DNA from: Paracidovorax wautersii
GTDB lineage: Bacteria > Pseudomonadota > Gammaproteobacteria > Burkholderiales > Burkholderiaceae_C
NCBI GenBank assembly: GCA_009912175.1
Contig: WNDQ01000016.1
Span: forward strand, 1 to 64,000
Direction: 5' to 3'
Length of the DNA: 64,000 nucleotides
Every line of letters starts with the position of its first letter. The first letter of the stretch is position 1. Position numbers and translations under genes: made by a program. Shown in pieces: positions 50,750-63,959 of the stretch. The notes below the pieces were generated by a model. The model did not search any database and was not told where the DNA came from. It saw only the letters and a program-made list of their open reading frames with translations.

Positions 50750-51955
50750 TCAGGCCGCGCGCTGGAAAAACGCCTGCACCAGCCGCACCCAGTAGGTCGC
50801 GCCGATGGGCAGCAGCGCGTCGTTGAAGTCGTAGCTGGGGTTGTGCAGCTCGCACGGGCCCGGGCCGCGCTCGGGCGCACGGTGGTCGCCCAGGCCATTG
50901 CCCAGGAACAGGTAGCTGCCGGGCACGCTTTGCAGGAAGAAGGAAAAGTCCTCCGAGCCGCTCATCGGATGCACCTGGCGGTTGACCTTGGCCTGGCCGA
51001 AGGCGGCTTCGGCCACGTCGGCGGCGAAGGTGGTCTGCGCGGCGTGGTTGACCAGCGGCGGGTAGGCGCGGATGAATTTGAGTTCGCCCGTGGCGCCGTA
51101 GACCTGGGGCAGTGTGGTGGCCACGCGGCGCAGGTTGGCCTCCATCTGGTCGAGCACCTCGGTGGTGAAGGTGCGCACCGTGCCCTTGATGACCGCCTCA
51201 TCCGGGATGACGTTGTAGGCATCGCCCGCGTGCACCTGCGTGACCGACAGCACGGCCGTGTCGAAGGCCGACTTGTTGCGCGAAATCAGCGTCTGCAGCA
51301 CGCCGATCATCTCGGCCGCGATCACGATCGGGTCCACCGCCTTCTCGGGCGTGGCCGCGTGGCCGCCCGTGCCCTTGATGACGATGTCGAAGCGGTTGCT
51401 CGACGCCATCATGGGCCCGGCACAAAAACCGAACTGGCCGACCGGGATGCCGGGCATGTTGTGGATGCCGTAGACCTCGTCGCAAGGGAATTTCTCGAAC
51501 AGGCCGTCGACCATCATGGCGCGCGCGCCGGCGTTGCCGCCCTCTTCGGCCGGCTGGAAGATGAAGTTGACGGTGCCGTCGAAGTCGCGGTGCTGCGCCA
51601 GGTACTGGGCCGCGCCCAGCAGCATGGTGGTGTGGCCGTCGTGGCCGCAGCCGTGCATACGCCCCGGGTTGGTCGAGGCGTGGGCGAAGCGGTTGTATTC
51701 GGGCATGGGCAGCGCGTCCATGTCGGCGCGCAGGCCGATGGCGCGGCCGCTGTCGCCGCCGGTGCCGCGCAACACGCCAACCAGGCCGGTCTTGCCCAGG
51801 CCCCGGTGCACCTCGATGCCCCACTGGCCCAGCAACTCGGCCACGCGGGCGGAGGTGCGCACCTCTTCGAACGCGATTTCGGGGTGGGCGTGAAAGTCGT
51901 GGCGGATGGCTTCGAGCGCCGTTTTTTCGGTGGCGATTTCCTGAAGGATGGTCAT
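50750..51955 (-). CDS. M20-family amidohydrolase (hippurate hydrolase-like)
   Basis: IRHDFHAHPEIAFEEVRTSARVAELL; RMHGCGHDGHTTMLLGAA; PAEEGGNAGARAM; MSGSEDFSFFLQ. Confidence 0.93.
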   Translation of the reverse strand: MTILQEIATEKTALEAIRHDFHAHPEIAFEEVRTSARVAELLGQWGIEVHRGLGKTGLVGVLRGTGGDSGRAIGLRADMDALPMPEYNRFAHASTNPGRMHGCGHDGHTTMLLGAAQYLAQHRDFDGTVNFIFQPAEEGGNAGARAMMVDGLFEKFPCDEVYGIHNMPGIPVGQFGFCAGPMMASSNRFDIVIKGTGGHAATPEKAVDPIVIAAEMIGVLQTLISRNKSAFDTAVLSVTQVHAGDAYNVIPDEAVIKGTVRTFTTEVLDQMEANLRRVATTLPQVYGATGELKFIRAYPPLVNHAAQTTFAADVAEAAFGQAKVNRQVHPMSGSEDFSFFLQSVPGSYLFLGNGLGDHRAPERGPGPCELHNPSYDFNDALLPIGATYWVRLVQAFFQRAA

Positions 51956-52838
51956 GCAATTTGCTCCTGAATGTAGCGGGCGATGTCGCGTGAGACATCG
52001 CCCAGATCGGCCTGCAGGGACGCGAAGCCGCTGCTGCGTTCGCGCGTCAGCTCGTCCATGTAGAGGCCCCGGTGAATTTCGACCTGAATGCTGTGGCGAT
52101 TTTCCGCCGGCCGGCCCAGCCGGGCAATCAGCGCCACGCCCTTGAACGGGTCGTTGATCGCCACGCTGTAGCCGCGCTGGCGCAGCGCGTCGGCCACGAC
52201 CTGCAGAAACTCGGGCGAGCATGTCGTGCCGTCGCGGTCGCCCAGTACGAAGTCGGCCAGCGGACGGTCGGACTGGATCTTCAGCCCCTCGTACGAATTG
52301 GCGGGCATGGAATGCAGGTTCAGGTGCCACACCGCGCCGAAACGCGCGTACAACGATTCGATCTGCTCACGCATGGCCGCATGGTAGGGCGCGTGGTAGG
52401 TGGCGATGCGTGCCTGCACCTCGGCGGGCGCCAGCTGCCGTTGGTAGATGGGCTGGCGCCCGTTCTGGCCCGATTCGCGCCAGATGAGGCCGATGCCCAG
52501 CCGCGTCTTTTCGGTCGGCCGCGCCACGCCCGGCCAGGGTGCCGAGAGCATGGACTCGTCGATGTCGTCGGCGTCGCGGTTGGGGTCGATGTAGCTGCGC
52601 GGGAACTCGGCGGCCAGCAAGGTCGCGCCCTGCGCGGGCAGGCTTTGCCAGAGTTCGTGCACGTGGGTGTCCTCACCCGCGCGCAACATCTCGAAGGGCA
52701 AGGCATGGCCGAAGTCGTCGGGGTACTTTGTGCCGCTGTGGGGCGAATCGGCCAGCAGCGGAATGGCCGGGCCCTGGGGCAGGCTCAGCGTGTAGGGCGC
52801 GAATGGTGTTCGGGCCTGGGGAAGGACGGCGGGATCGG

Positions 52839-52842
<4 letters not shown>
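51952..52842 (-). CDS. N-formylglutamate amidohydrolase-family protein
   Basis: IPLLADSPHSGTKYPDDF; EFPRSYIDPNRDADDID; HLNLHSMPANSYEGL; IQVEIHRGLYMDE. Confidence 0.9.
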
Positions 52843-53927
<1,085 letters not shown>

Positions 53928-53943
53928 GCGAGGCGTCCTTCTC

Positions 53944-54957
53944 TCAAGCCATGGCGTGCCAGCAGCGCACCGCGCGGGCCGGGTCGGCGTTGGCTGGATG
54001 GCTCGACTGCGGCACCTCCAGGCACTGCTCGCTGGCGCGGCCGCAGCGCGGACGGAAAGCACAGCCGCGCGGCAGGTTCAGCAGCGACGGCGTCATGCCC
54101 GGGATCTGGCGCAGCGCGCTGCCGTGGGTTTCGCGCGTGGGGATGGAGTCGATCAGCCCGCGCGTGTAGGGATGCGACGGGTGGTGGATCACGTCGGCCG
54201 TCTTGCCGGTTTCGACGATGCGCCCCGCGTACATGACGGCGATGCGGTCGGCCAGGCCCGAGACCACCGCCAGGTCGTGCGTGATCCAGATCATGGCCGT
54301 GCCGGTTTCGCGGCAAAGCTTTTGCACCTCGTACAGGATCTGGGCCTGGATGGTCACGTCCAGCGCCGTCGTGGGCTCGTCGGCGATCAGCAGCTTGGGG
54401 CCGTTGAGCAGTGCAATGGCAATCGCCACGCGCTGGCGCATGCCGCCCGACAGCTGGTGCGGATAGGCCAGCAACCGCTCCTCGGGCGCCGGAATGCCGA
54501 CCTGGGCCAGCGCCTGGCGCGCCCGCTCGCGCGCGGCCGTGGCCGAGACCTTGCGGTCGTGCGCGAGGATGGTCTCGGTCATCTGCGTGTCGATGCGCAA
54601 CACCGGGTTGAGCGTCATCATCGGGTCCTGGAAGATCATGGCGATCTCGTTGCCGCGCAGATGGCGCAGCGCCGCCTCGTCCAGGCCTGCCAGGTCGCGC
54701 CCCTGGTAGCGGATGTGGCCGCCCACGATGCGGCCGGGCGCATCGATCAAGCCCATGATGGAAAAGCCCGTGATGCTTTTGCCCGAGCCGGACTCGCCGA
54801 CCAGGCCCAGCACCTCGCCGGCACCCACGCGCAGGTCGACGCCATCGACGGCCTTGACCACGCCGGCCCGCGTGAAGAAATGGGTCTGCAGGCCCTGCAC
54901 GTCGAGCACGGGGACGTCGCCAGGGGCGCAAGCAGCAGTGTGTATCGCTTGTTGCAT
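53944..54957 (-). CDS. Dipeptide/oligopeptide ABC transporter ATP-binding protein (DppD/OppD-like)
   Basis: [62 protein letters not shown]. Confidence 0.94.
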   Translation of the reverse strand: MQQAIHTAACAPGDVPVLDVQGLQTHFFTRAGVVKAVDGVDLRVGAGEVLGLVGESGSGKSITGFSIMGLIDAPGRIVGGHIRYQGRDLAGLDEAALRHLRGNEIAMIFQDPMMTLNPVLRIDTQMTETILAHDRKVSATAARERARQALAQVGIPAPEERLLAYPHQLSGGMRQRVAIAIALLNGPKLLIADEPTTALDVTIQAQILYEVQKLCRETGTAMIWITHDLAVVSGLADRIAVMYAGRIVETGKTADVIHHPSHPYTRGLIDSIPTRETHGSALRQIPGMTPSLLNLPRGCAFRPRCGRASEQCLEVPQSSHPANADPARAVRCWHAMA

Positions 54958-54974
54958 GGTTGCCGCGCACCCGG

Positions 54975-55916
54975 TCAGTGCACGTTGTGCGGGTTGAGCA
55001 CGTCGCGCAGGTGGTCGCCCACCAGGTTCAGGCCGATGATGGTCAGCGCCAGCGCGATGCCGGGGAAGAAGGAAATCCAGTACGAACCCGAGAGCAGGAA
55101 CTCGAAGCCGTTGGCGATCAGCATGCCCAGCGAGGGCTCGGTCACCGGCACGCCCACGCCCAGAAAGGACAGCGTGGACTCCAGCGCAATGGCGTGCGCC
55201 AGGTCGATGGTGGCGATCACGATGAGCGGCGGCATGCAGTTGGGCAGCATGTGACGCAGCATGACGCGTGTCGATGACAGTCCCATGCAGCGCGCCGCCT
55301 CCACGTATTCCTTGGCACGCTCGACCAGCGCCGCGCCGCGCGCCGCCCGCGCGAAGTAGGCCCACTGCACGATGATGAGCGCGATGATCACCTTGTCCAC
55401 GCCCTTGCCCAGCGCGGCCAGCAGCACCAGCGCGACCAGGATGGAGGGCAGCGAAAGCTGGATGTCGACGATGCGCATGAGCACCGCGTCGACCCAGCCG
55501 CCGAAGTAGGCGGCCATCAGCCCCACGAAGGCGCCGATGGCCAGCGCCGCCACCACCGACACGCCGCCCACGACCAGGCTGGTGCGCATGCCGTAGAAGA
55601 TGGCCGACAGCAGGTCGCGCGCCTGCCCGTCCGTGCCCAGCCAGTAGGTCATGGTGCCGTCGGCGTTGGCGCTGCCCGGCGGCAGCTTGGAGTCGAAGAT
55701 GTCCAGATTGCCGATGTCGTAGGGGTTCTGCGGCGCGATCCAGGGCGCCAGCACCGCCACCCCGATGGCCAGCAGCAGCAGGACCAAGCCCAGCACGGCG
55801 AGCCGGCTCGCGAAGAAGTCCTTGCACACGCGCTGCAGCGGTGTCTCGGCGCGGGGCGCGCGTGGGACCGGGGCGGCGTCGTGGCTAGGCGCGGAAGAAG
55901 TCGGAACACTGCTCAT
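54975..55916 (-). CDS. Dipeptide/oligopeptide ABC transporter permease (DppC-like)
   Basis: APQNPYDIGNLDIFDSKLPPGSANADGTMTYWLGTDGQARDLLSAIFYGMRTSLVVGGVSV; LESTLSFLGVGV. Confidence 0.94.
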   Translation of the reverse strand: MSSVPTSSAPSHDAAPVPRAPRAETPLQRVCKDFFASRLAVLGLVLLLLAIGVAVLAPWIAPQNPYDIGNLDIFDSKLPPGSANADGTMTYWLGTDGQARDLLSAIFYGMRTSLVVGGVSVVAALAIGAFVGLMAAYFGGWVDAVLMRIVDIQLSLPSILVALVLLAALGKGVDKVIIALIIVQWAYFARAARGAALVERAKEYVEAARCMGLSSTRVMLRHMLPNCMPPLIVIATIDLAHAIALESTLSFLGVGVPVTEPSLGMLIANGFEFLLSGSYWISFFPGIALALTIIGLNLVGDHLRDVLNPHNVH

Positions 55917-56890
55917 GCCTTGGCTCCTTGCAGGCGCACGCGCGGGTCGAGCACCGAATAAAGAATGTCCACCAGCAGGTTGAGCATCACCAGGAAGAAC
56001 ACGATCAGCATCAGGTAGGCCACGACCACCGGGCGGCCCAGCGTGATGATGGAATCGAGCAGCAGCTTGCCCATACCGGGCCAGGCGAAGATGGTTTCGG
56101 TGACCACGGCGAAGGCCACCACGTGGCCGAACTCCAGCCCGCTGATGGTGACGATGGGGATCATGATGTTCTTGAGCAGGTGCACGCGCAGGATACGGCT
56201 CCAGGCCAGGCCCTTGGCGCGCGCGAACTTGATGTAGTCCATGGGCAGAGCCTCGCTCGTGGCCGCGCGTGTGACGCGGATGATCAGCGCTGCCTTGGTC
56301 AGGCCGATGGTGACGGCCGGCAGCACGATCTTCTGCAGCCCGTCGAGCGTGAACACGCTCAACGCCAGCGGCCCGATCGTCACCGTCTGCCCGCGCCCGC
56401 CGGCCGGCAGCCAGCCCAGGTACACGGCGAACACCATGATGAGCATCAGCCCGACCCAGAAGTTGGGCAGCGACAGGCCCAGCACCGAGCCCGTCATCAC
56501 CGCGCGCGAGCTGACCGCCTGGGGTTTGAGGCCCGCCCAGATGCCCAGCGGCACGCCCACCAGCAGCGCCAGCAGCATGGCCGACACGGCCAGCTCCAGC
56601 GTGGCGGGCATGCGCTCCAGGATGAGCGACATGGCCGGCTGACCGGTCAGAAAACTCTTGCCGAAGTCGAACTGCACCGCGTGCGCGATGAAGGTGAAGT
56701 ACTGCGTCCACAGCGGCTGGTCCAGGCCGAAGGACGCGCGGATGGCCTCGCGCTCAAGCTCGGTGGCCTCTGGGCTGGCCATCATGGAGACCGGGTCGCC
56801 GACGACGAACAGGCCGACGAAGACCAGGCCCGACATCACGACCATGACCAGCAGGGCCTGGAGCACGCGGCGGATGATGAATGCAAGCAT
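55913..56890 (-). CDS. Dipeptide/oligopeptide ABC transporter permease (DppB-like)
   Basis: MLAFIIRRVLQALLVMVVMSGLVFVGLFVVGDPVSMMASPEATELEREAIRASFGLDQPLWTQYF. Confidence 0.94.
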   Translation of the reverse strand: MLAFIIRRVLQALLVMVVMSGLVFVGLFVVGDPVSMMASPEATELEREAIRASFGLDQPLWTQYFTFIAHAVQFDFGKSFLTGQPAMSLILERMPATLELAVSAMLLALLVGVPLGIWAGLKPQAVSSRAVMTGSVLGLSLPNFWVGLMLIMVFAVYLGWLPAGGRGQTVTIGPLALSVFTLDGLQKIVLPAVTIGLTKAALIIRVTRAATSEALPMDYIKFARAKGLAWSRILRVHLLKNIMIPIVTISGLEFGHVVAFAVVTETIFAWPGMGKLLLDSIITLGRPVVVAYLMLIVFFLVMLNLLVDILYSVLDPRVRLQGAKA

Positions 56891-56944
56891 GTGGGGAAAT
56901 AGTGGCAATCAGGAAAACCCGGCGCGCCGCCGCCTGCGGCAAAC

Positions 56945-56995
56945 CGGCCCCCCCGCACATGGCGGGGGCCGAATCGCCCGGCGAGTCCGCCGGGC
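56945..56995 (-). terminator. Two consecutive GC-rich hairpins between the dppA-like and dppB-like genes
   Basis: CGGCCCCC...GGGGGCCG (56945-56971) and GCCCGGCG-AGTC-CGCCGGGC (56976-56995). Confidence 0.6.
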
Positions 56996-57006
56996 GCCCG
57001 TGCGGC

Positions 57007-58608
57007 CTACTTGGCCTCGGTCGCGTACTGCACCATGGTCTGCTGGTCGGCGCGTCCGGCAAAACGCACGTCCTTCTTCATGGCCCAGACTGAGTGCTCG
57101 TAGTGGATGGGCAGCATGGCGTAGTCGGCCATCGCCACTTCGCTGGCCTTGGCCAGCAGCGCCGCGCGCTGCGTGTCGTCCATGGTGAGCCCGGCCTGCG
57201 CCACCAGTTTGTCCATCTCGGGGTTGGAATAGCGGCTGCGGTTGGTCGTGCCCAGGCCCTTGTCCTTGTCGGGTGTGACCAGCAGCGAGGTCAGCGTGTT
57301 GGACATCTCGCCCGTCGCCGTGCCCCAGCCCGCCAGATAGGCGCTGTAGGAATAGCTGTCGCGGTTCTTGAAGAACACGGCCGGCGCGGTGGCGTCCACC
57401 GAGGTCTTGACGCCGATGCGCGACCACATCGAGGCCACCGTCTGCGCGACCTTGCTGTCGTTGATGTAGCGGCCGTTGGGCGTGCCCAGCGTGATCGAAA
57501 AACCGTTGGGGTAGCCGGCTTCGGCCAGCAACTGCTTGGCGCGCGCCGGGTCGGCCTTCTCGGCCTTCACCAGGTTCTTGCTGGTGCCGAACATGGGCGG
57601 CGGCAGCAGTTGCGCGGCCGGCGTGGCCACGCCGCCCATGATGCGGTCGACCAGCGCCTGCCGGTCAATCGCCAGCGACAGCGCCTGGCGCACACGCCGG
57701 TCGAGCAGCGGATTCTTGCCGCCCGCGTCCTGCAACGTCGAGGTCTGCTCGCCGTTCTGGTCGAGCGCAACGTAGATCACGCGGTTGGACGACTTGGTGA
57801 CGACGCTGAGCTTGCTGTCCTTCTTCAGACGCTCGAGGTCGTCGGTCGGCGGGTCTTCGATCAGGTCGACGTCGCCCGACAGCAGCGAGGCCACGCGCGC
57901 GGCCGGGTTGCTGATCGGCCGGTAGATCACCTTGTCCCAGGCGGGCTTGGGGCCCCAGTAGTGCGGGTTGCGCTCGAACACGATCTCGGCGCCGCGCTTC
58001 CACGACGCGAACTTGTAAGGGCCGGTGCCGACCAGGCCGTTGCCGGCGTTGAGCTCGGTCGTGGTCTTGCCTTCAGGCGCGGGACCGGCGGCGGCCTTGG
58101 CCGACAGGATGGGCAGGCCCACCAGGTTGTTGGGCAGCAGCGGATACGGCTGGGCGGTGGTGATGCGCACGGTCAGTGGGTCGATCGCCTCGACCTTGGT
58201 CACCTGCTGCAGGTAGATCTTGAAGGACGAGGGGCTGTTGGGTACCTTGGGTGCGCGGTCGTAGGTGAACACCACGTCCTCGGCCGTGAAGGGCGAGCCG
58301 TCGGAGAACTTGACGTTGGGGCGCAGCTTGAGCGTCCAGGTGTTGCCGTCGGACGTCCAGGACTCGGCCAGGCCGGGCTTGAGCGCGAGGTTGTCATCGG
58401 ACAGCACCAGCGACTCGAACAGCGTCTGCGACAGCTGGATGTTGGGCGTGAGGGCGTGGTACTGCGGATCCATGGACGTGGGCTCAGTCTTGAGCGCCAC
58501 CACCAAGTCGCGCGCCATGGCAGATCCGCCCCAGGCCATGGCCACCGCCAGGGCGCACGCGACCCAGGCCTGCGGCCGCGACGGGATTCGGATATGTCGT
58601 GCTTGCAT
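57007..58608 (-). CDS. Dipeptide/oligopeptide ABC transporter substrate-binding protein (DppA-like, SBP family 5)
   Basis: ALKTEPTSMDPQYHALTPNIQLSQTLFESLVLSDDNLALKPGLAESWTSDGNTWTLKLRPNVKFSDGSPFTAEDV. Confidence 0.94.
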   Translation of the reverse strand: MQARHIRIPSRPQAWVACALAVAMAWGGSAMARDLVVALKTEPTSMDPQYHALTPNIQLSQTLFESLVLSDDNLALKPGLAESWTSDGNTWTLKLRPNVKFSDGSPFTAEDVVFTYDRAPKVPNSPSSFKIYLQQVTKVEAIDPLTVRITTAQPYPLLPNNLVGLPILSAKAAAGPAPEGKTTTELNAGNGLVGTGPYKFASWKRGAEIVFERNPHYWGPKPAWDKVIYRPISNPAARVASLLSGDVDLIEDPPTDDLERLKKDSKLSVVTKSSNRVIYVALDQNGEQTSTLQDAGGKNPLLDRRVRQALSLAIDRQALVDRIMGGVATPAAQLLPPPMFGTSKNLVKAEKADPARAKQLLAEAGYPNGFSITLGTPNGRYINDSKVAQTVASMWSRIGVKTSVDATAPAVFFKNRDSYSYSAYLAGWGTATGEMSNTLTSLLVTPDKDKGLGTTNRSRYSNPEMDKLVAQAGLTMDDTQRAALLAKASEVAMADYAMLPIHYEHSVWAMKKDVRFAGRADQQTMVQYATEAK

Positions 58609-58782
58609 AAATACTCCTCAAATTGGTGCATACAAGATGACGGGGTTCACCTGCTTTGCCCATCAGGAGAACCCTGAAGGAACAGTTACGCAAGTTACGA
58701 ACCAACCCGGCAACGACGCACCCGTGCCCTGCGCCAAGGGCGCATTCATCACAAACAGCACGAGGAGAAAAAAGAACGAAAA

Positions 58783-59463
58783 CTAAAGCGCCGCCCAGCC
58801 ATCGCCGGCATCGGGCAGCGTGAACAGCCAGCGCTTTTGCGCGGCCAGCACGGCGTCGGGATAGACGGCCTGGCCACGGCTGCCGTTGTAGCGGCCCAGG
58901 GCCAGGAACAGGTCGCCACGCTCGAGCGCGAGGTAGTGCCGCAGGATGACGCAGCCAAAACGGATGTTGGTCTGCATGTGAAACAACTTGCCGTCGTCAC
59001 CGTCGCCAATGGCGTGTGTCCAGAACGGCATGACCTGCATGTAGCCGCGCGCGCTGGCGCTGGCGCTGGAAATGGCGAACTTGCGAAACCCGCTTTCGAC
59101 CTCGATCAGGCCCAGCACCAGCGACACCTGCAGCGCGGCGCGATGGCTTTCGTACCAGACGGTCTTGAGCAGGTCTTCACGCACCAGCGCCTCGGGCAGG
59201 CGGCGCGCCAGCCGCTGGCTCATGGCGGCCAGCCAGGCGTCGAAGCGGCGGCGCTCGGCGTCGCTGCCGAACACCGGCACGGGCGGCGCCTGGGCGGCCA
59301 CGGCGGCCGACAGCGCGGTGCGCACCGAGTCGGCCAGGTCTTCCTCGCGCTGAGCGCCGGCGCGCGCGGCCGCGGGCCAGATGCCGGGCAGCGCAACAAC
59401 GGCCGCGCCCCAGGCCAGCGCACGGCGCCGGGTAGGAACAAGACGCGTCGGGTGAGGCGCCAT
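58783..59463 (-). CDS. Lytic transglycosylase domain (SLT) protein
   Basis: GLIEVESGFRKFAISSASARGYMQVMPFWTHAIGDG-type motif; NIRFGCVILRHYL; ALGRYNGSRG. Confidence 0.9.
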   Translation of the reverse strand: MAPHPTRLVPTRRRALAWGAAVVALPGIWPAAARAGAQREEDLADSVRTALSAAVAAQAPPVPVFGSDAERRRFDAWLAAMSQRLARRLPEALVREDLLKTVWYESHRAALQVSLVLGLIEVESGFRKFAISSASASARGYMQVMPFWTHAIGDGDDGKLFHMQTNIRFGCVILRHYLALERGDLFLALGRYNGSRGQAVYPDAVLAAQKRWLFTLPDAGDGWAAL

Positions 59464-59490
59464 GGCCGTGAACCGCCTGGGTCCTGGGTA

Positions 59491-61233
<1,743 letters not shown>

Positions 61234-61361
61234 GGGAATCCGCCCCGCGCGGGGGCGTTCTGCAGTGAAGGCTGGGTCCGATCATTTGTGCCGGTTTTTC
61301 CCCTGGCACGCACGCTGGCGGCGTGCATAATGGACTCAGTTAAAAGATTAGGGGTTTGATT

Positions 61362-62021
61362 ATGCTCGACCGGGACGGCTTCAGGCCTAACGTCGGCATC
61401 ATCCTGCTCAACCAGAACAACCAGGTCTTCTGGGGCAAACGCATCCGTACCCACTCCTGGCAGTTCCCGCAGGGCGGCATCGACCGGGGCGAGAACCCCG
61501 AGCAGGCCATGTACCGCGAGCTGCACGAGGAAGTCGGGCTCAAACCGGAGCATGTCCACATCCTGGCCCGCACACGCGACTGGTTGCGCTACGAGGTGCC
61601 TGACTGGTATATCCGCCGCGATGCGCGTGGCCATTACAAGGGCCAGAAGCAGATCTGGTACCTGCTGCAGCTCATCGGCAACGACTGGGATCTGAACCTG
61701 CGCGCCACCGACCACCCCGAGTTCGACGCCTGGCGCTGGAACGACTACTGGGTGCCGCTGGACGTGGTGGTCGAATTCAAGCGCGGCGTCTACCAGATGG
61801 CGCTCAACGAGCTCGCACGCTACCTGCCGCGCACCGACGCCCGCAACCGCTACCTGCGCGGCAACCTGCGCCATCGTGACGAAGGCCCGCATTCGCCAGC
61901 AGCCCCCATGGCTGGCGGCGGTCCACGCCGCCCGGCCACACCGCCCGAGTTGCCGCCCGGCGCCACCTTCGAGGCCCCGCCGGCCACGCGCCAGCCGCGC
62001 CGCACGCCGTCGGACAACTGA
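61362..62021 (+). CDS. rppH: RNA pyrophosphohydrolase (Nudix)
   Basis: [65 protein letters not shown]; Nudix box. Confidence 0.95.
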   Translation: MLDRDGFRPNVGIILLNQNNQVFWGKRIRTHSWQFPQGGIDRGENPEQAMYRELHEEVGLKPEHVHILARTRDWLRYEVPDWYIRRDARGHYKGQKQIWYLLQLIGNDWDLNLRATDHPEFDAWRWNDYWVPLDVVVEFKRGVYQMALNELARYLPRTDARNRYLRGNLRHRDEGPHSPAAPMAGGGPRRPATPPELPPGATFEAPPATRQPRRTPSDN

Positions 62022-62077
62022 ACCGCCCACGCCCGTGGGCGGTATGCCTGAACCGCCCACGCCCGTGGGCGGTATGC
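62018..62077 (+). repeat. Perfect tandem duplication of a 30-bp unit, each copy a 10-bp-stem hairpin; first copy contains the rppH stop codon
   Basis: (CTGAACCGCCCACGCCCGTGGGCGGTATGC)x2; stem ACCGCCCACG/CGTGGGCGGT, 2-nt loop CC. Confidence 0.95.
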
Positions 62078-62242
62078 GCACGCGCCGACCGATGAACCAA
62101 AGCACGGCGGGCAACTCTGTTCCACCAGGGCCTGCGTGACGCACGCCCATGCCGCGCCGGACATTCGCCGCGGCACCACGGCCAGTCCCGGGCTTCATGC
62201 GAAGATGGCCCTTCGCCCTCTCCCTATTCAGACGTTCTCGCC

Positions 62243-62773
62243 ATGACATCCAAGGCTTACGCGCTCGCCTCCCTGTTGCTGCTGGCCCCCGCCTGCGGCG
62301 TTTTTGCGCAGGAATTGCCGCCGCCCGACGACTACGAATCCCGCCAGTGGGTGGAAAGCGAAGCGCCGCCGCCCCCGGCTTTCGATCTTGATCGGCTCAT
62401 CCCCATCGACGTCGGCCCGCGCTCCAACCTGCACTACGGCATCGACCCCAAGACCATCCAGATCACGCACCAGGACGGCCTGGTCCGCTACGTGCTGGTC
62501 GCGCGCAGCAACAGCGGCACGATCAACGTCCGCTACGACGCCATCCGTTGCGCCACGAGCGAGATCAAGACCTACGCCTACGCCAACAGCGCCGACGGCG
62601 GCTGGCAGCGCCAGGACAACCCGCCATGGCGACCGCTCGAAGGCCGGCTCAGCGCCAGCTACGCTCAGGCCCTGGTCGACGGCGGCATGTGCGTGGGCAA
62701 ATCGGTCAACGGCCCGGTCCCCCACATGATCGACGCGCTCAAGCGCGGCGGCATTCCCACGCAGCAAAGCTGA
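62243..62773 (+). CDS. CNP1-like family secreted protein
   Basis: Signal peptide MTSKAYALASLLLLAPACGVFAQ; LIPIDVGPRSNLHYGIDPKTIQITHQDGLVRYVLVARSNSGTINVRYDAIRC. Confidence 0.8.
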   Translation: MTSKAYALASLLLLAPACGVFAQELPPPDDYESRQWVESEAPPPPAFDLDRLIPIDVGPRSNLHYGIDPKTIQITHQDGLVRYVLVARSNSGTINVRYDAIRCATSEIKTYAYANSADGGWQRQDNPPWRPLEGRLSASYAQALVDGGMCVGKSVNGPVPHMIDALKRGGIPTQQS

Positions 62774-62822
62774 GCACGGCGGCCGGCGCACGCGCCGCCC
62801 TGCCAGCGCCTTGCGGGCCGCG

Positions 62823-63959
62823 TCAGACCAGCGTCATGTTGGAGCGGTGGATCATCTCGGGCTCGGCCACGTAGCCCAGCACCTTCTCGATGTCGATGGA
62901 GGCCACGCGGCACAGTTGCTGGGCCTCGGTGGCCGAGTAGTTGGCCAGGCCGCGCGCGATCTCGCGTCCTGAAAGATCACGCACGGCGATCACGTCGCCG
63001 CGCGAGAACGCGCCACTCACGCCCGTCATGCCGATGGGCAGCAGGCTCTTGCCGTCGGTCAGCAGCTTGTGGGCAGCGCCGTCGTCCACCGTCACATAGC
63101 CCACGAGCTGCAGGTGGTCGGCGATCCAGCGCTTGCGCGCGTGCGATTTGCGGGTCTGCGCCACCAGGTGGGTGCCGACGCCCTCGCCTTCCAGGATGAG
63201 GCGCATCAGCACGTCGTGCTCGCGCCCCCAGGCAATCACCGTGGACGCCCCCGAGCGCGCCGCGCGTTTGGCCGCCAGGATCTTGGTGAGCATGCCGCCG
63301 CGGCCGATGGCCGAGCCGGCGCCACCCGCCATCAGCTCCAGTTGCGGCTCGCCCGCGCGGGCCTCGTGCACGAAGGTGGCGTCGGGGTTCTTGCGCGGGT
63401 CGGCCGTGTACAGGCCCGGCTGGTCGGTCAGGATGATGAGCGCGTCGGCCTCGATCAGGTTGGCCACGAGCGCGCCCAGCGTGTCGTTGTCGCCGAACTT
63501 GATCTCGTCGTTGACGACCGTGTCGTTCTCGTTGATGACCGGCACCACGCCCAGCTCCAGCAGCGTCAGCAGCGTGCTGCGCGCGTTGAGATAGCGCTCG
63601 CGATCGGCCAGATCGGCGTGGGTCAGCAGCACCTGGGCGCTGCCGATGCCGTTCTCACGCAGCTTGGTCTCGTACATCTGCGCCAGGCCCATCTGGCCCA
63701 CGGCGGCGGCGGCCTGCAGCTCGTGCAACTGGCGCGGGCGCGTGGCCCAGCCCAGGCGTTTCATGCCCTCGGCCACGGCGCCGCTGGAGACCATCACCAC
63801 CTCGCGCCCGTCGCGCACCAGCGCGGTGAGCTGGCGGCTCCACTCGCCGATCGCCTTCTCGTCCAGCCCCCGGCCATCGTTGGTGACCAGGCTGGAGCCC
63901 ACTTTCACCACGACACGGCGAGCCTGGCGCAGGTCATGTCCTTCAACCTTGTGAACCAT
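62823..63959 (-). CDS. proB: Glutamate 5-kinase
   Basis: [62 protein letters not shown]-terminal PUA domain. Confidence 0.96.
   Translation of the reverse strand: MVHKVEGHDLRQARRVVVKVGSSLVTNDGRGLDEKAIGEWSRQLTALVRDGREVVMVSSGAVAEGMKRLGWATRPRQLHELQAAAAVGQMGLAQMYETKLRENGIGSAQVLLTHADLADRERYLNARSTLLTLLELGVVPVINENDTVVNDEIKFGDNDTLGALVANLIEADALIILTDQPGLYTADPRKNPDATFVHEARAGEPQLELMAGGAGSAIGRGGMLTKILAAKRAARSGASTVIAWGREHDVLMRLILEGEGVGTHLVAQTRKSHARKRWIADHLQLVGYVTVDDGAAHKLLTDGKSLLPIGMTGVSGAFSRGDVIAVRDLSGREIARGLANYSATEAQQLCRVASIDIEKVLGYVAEPEMIHRSNMTLV

Noticed and set aside
61303-61325. Sigma-54-like promoter upstream of rppH (CTGGCACG)
   Set aside because: The -24-like half is good but the expected -12 TTGC element is poorly matched; a sigma-70 -10-like CATAAT is nearby.
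62018-62077. CRISPR-like repeat at the rppH 3' end
   Set aside because: Only two directly abutting copies with no spacers; it is a tandem duplication of a palindrome.
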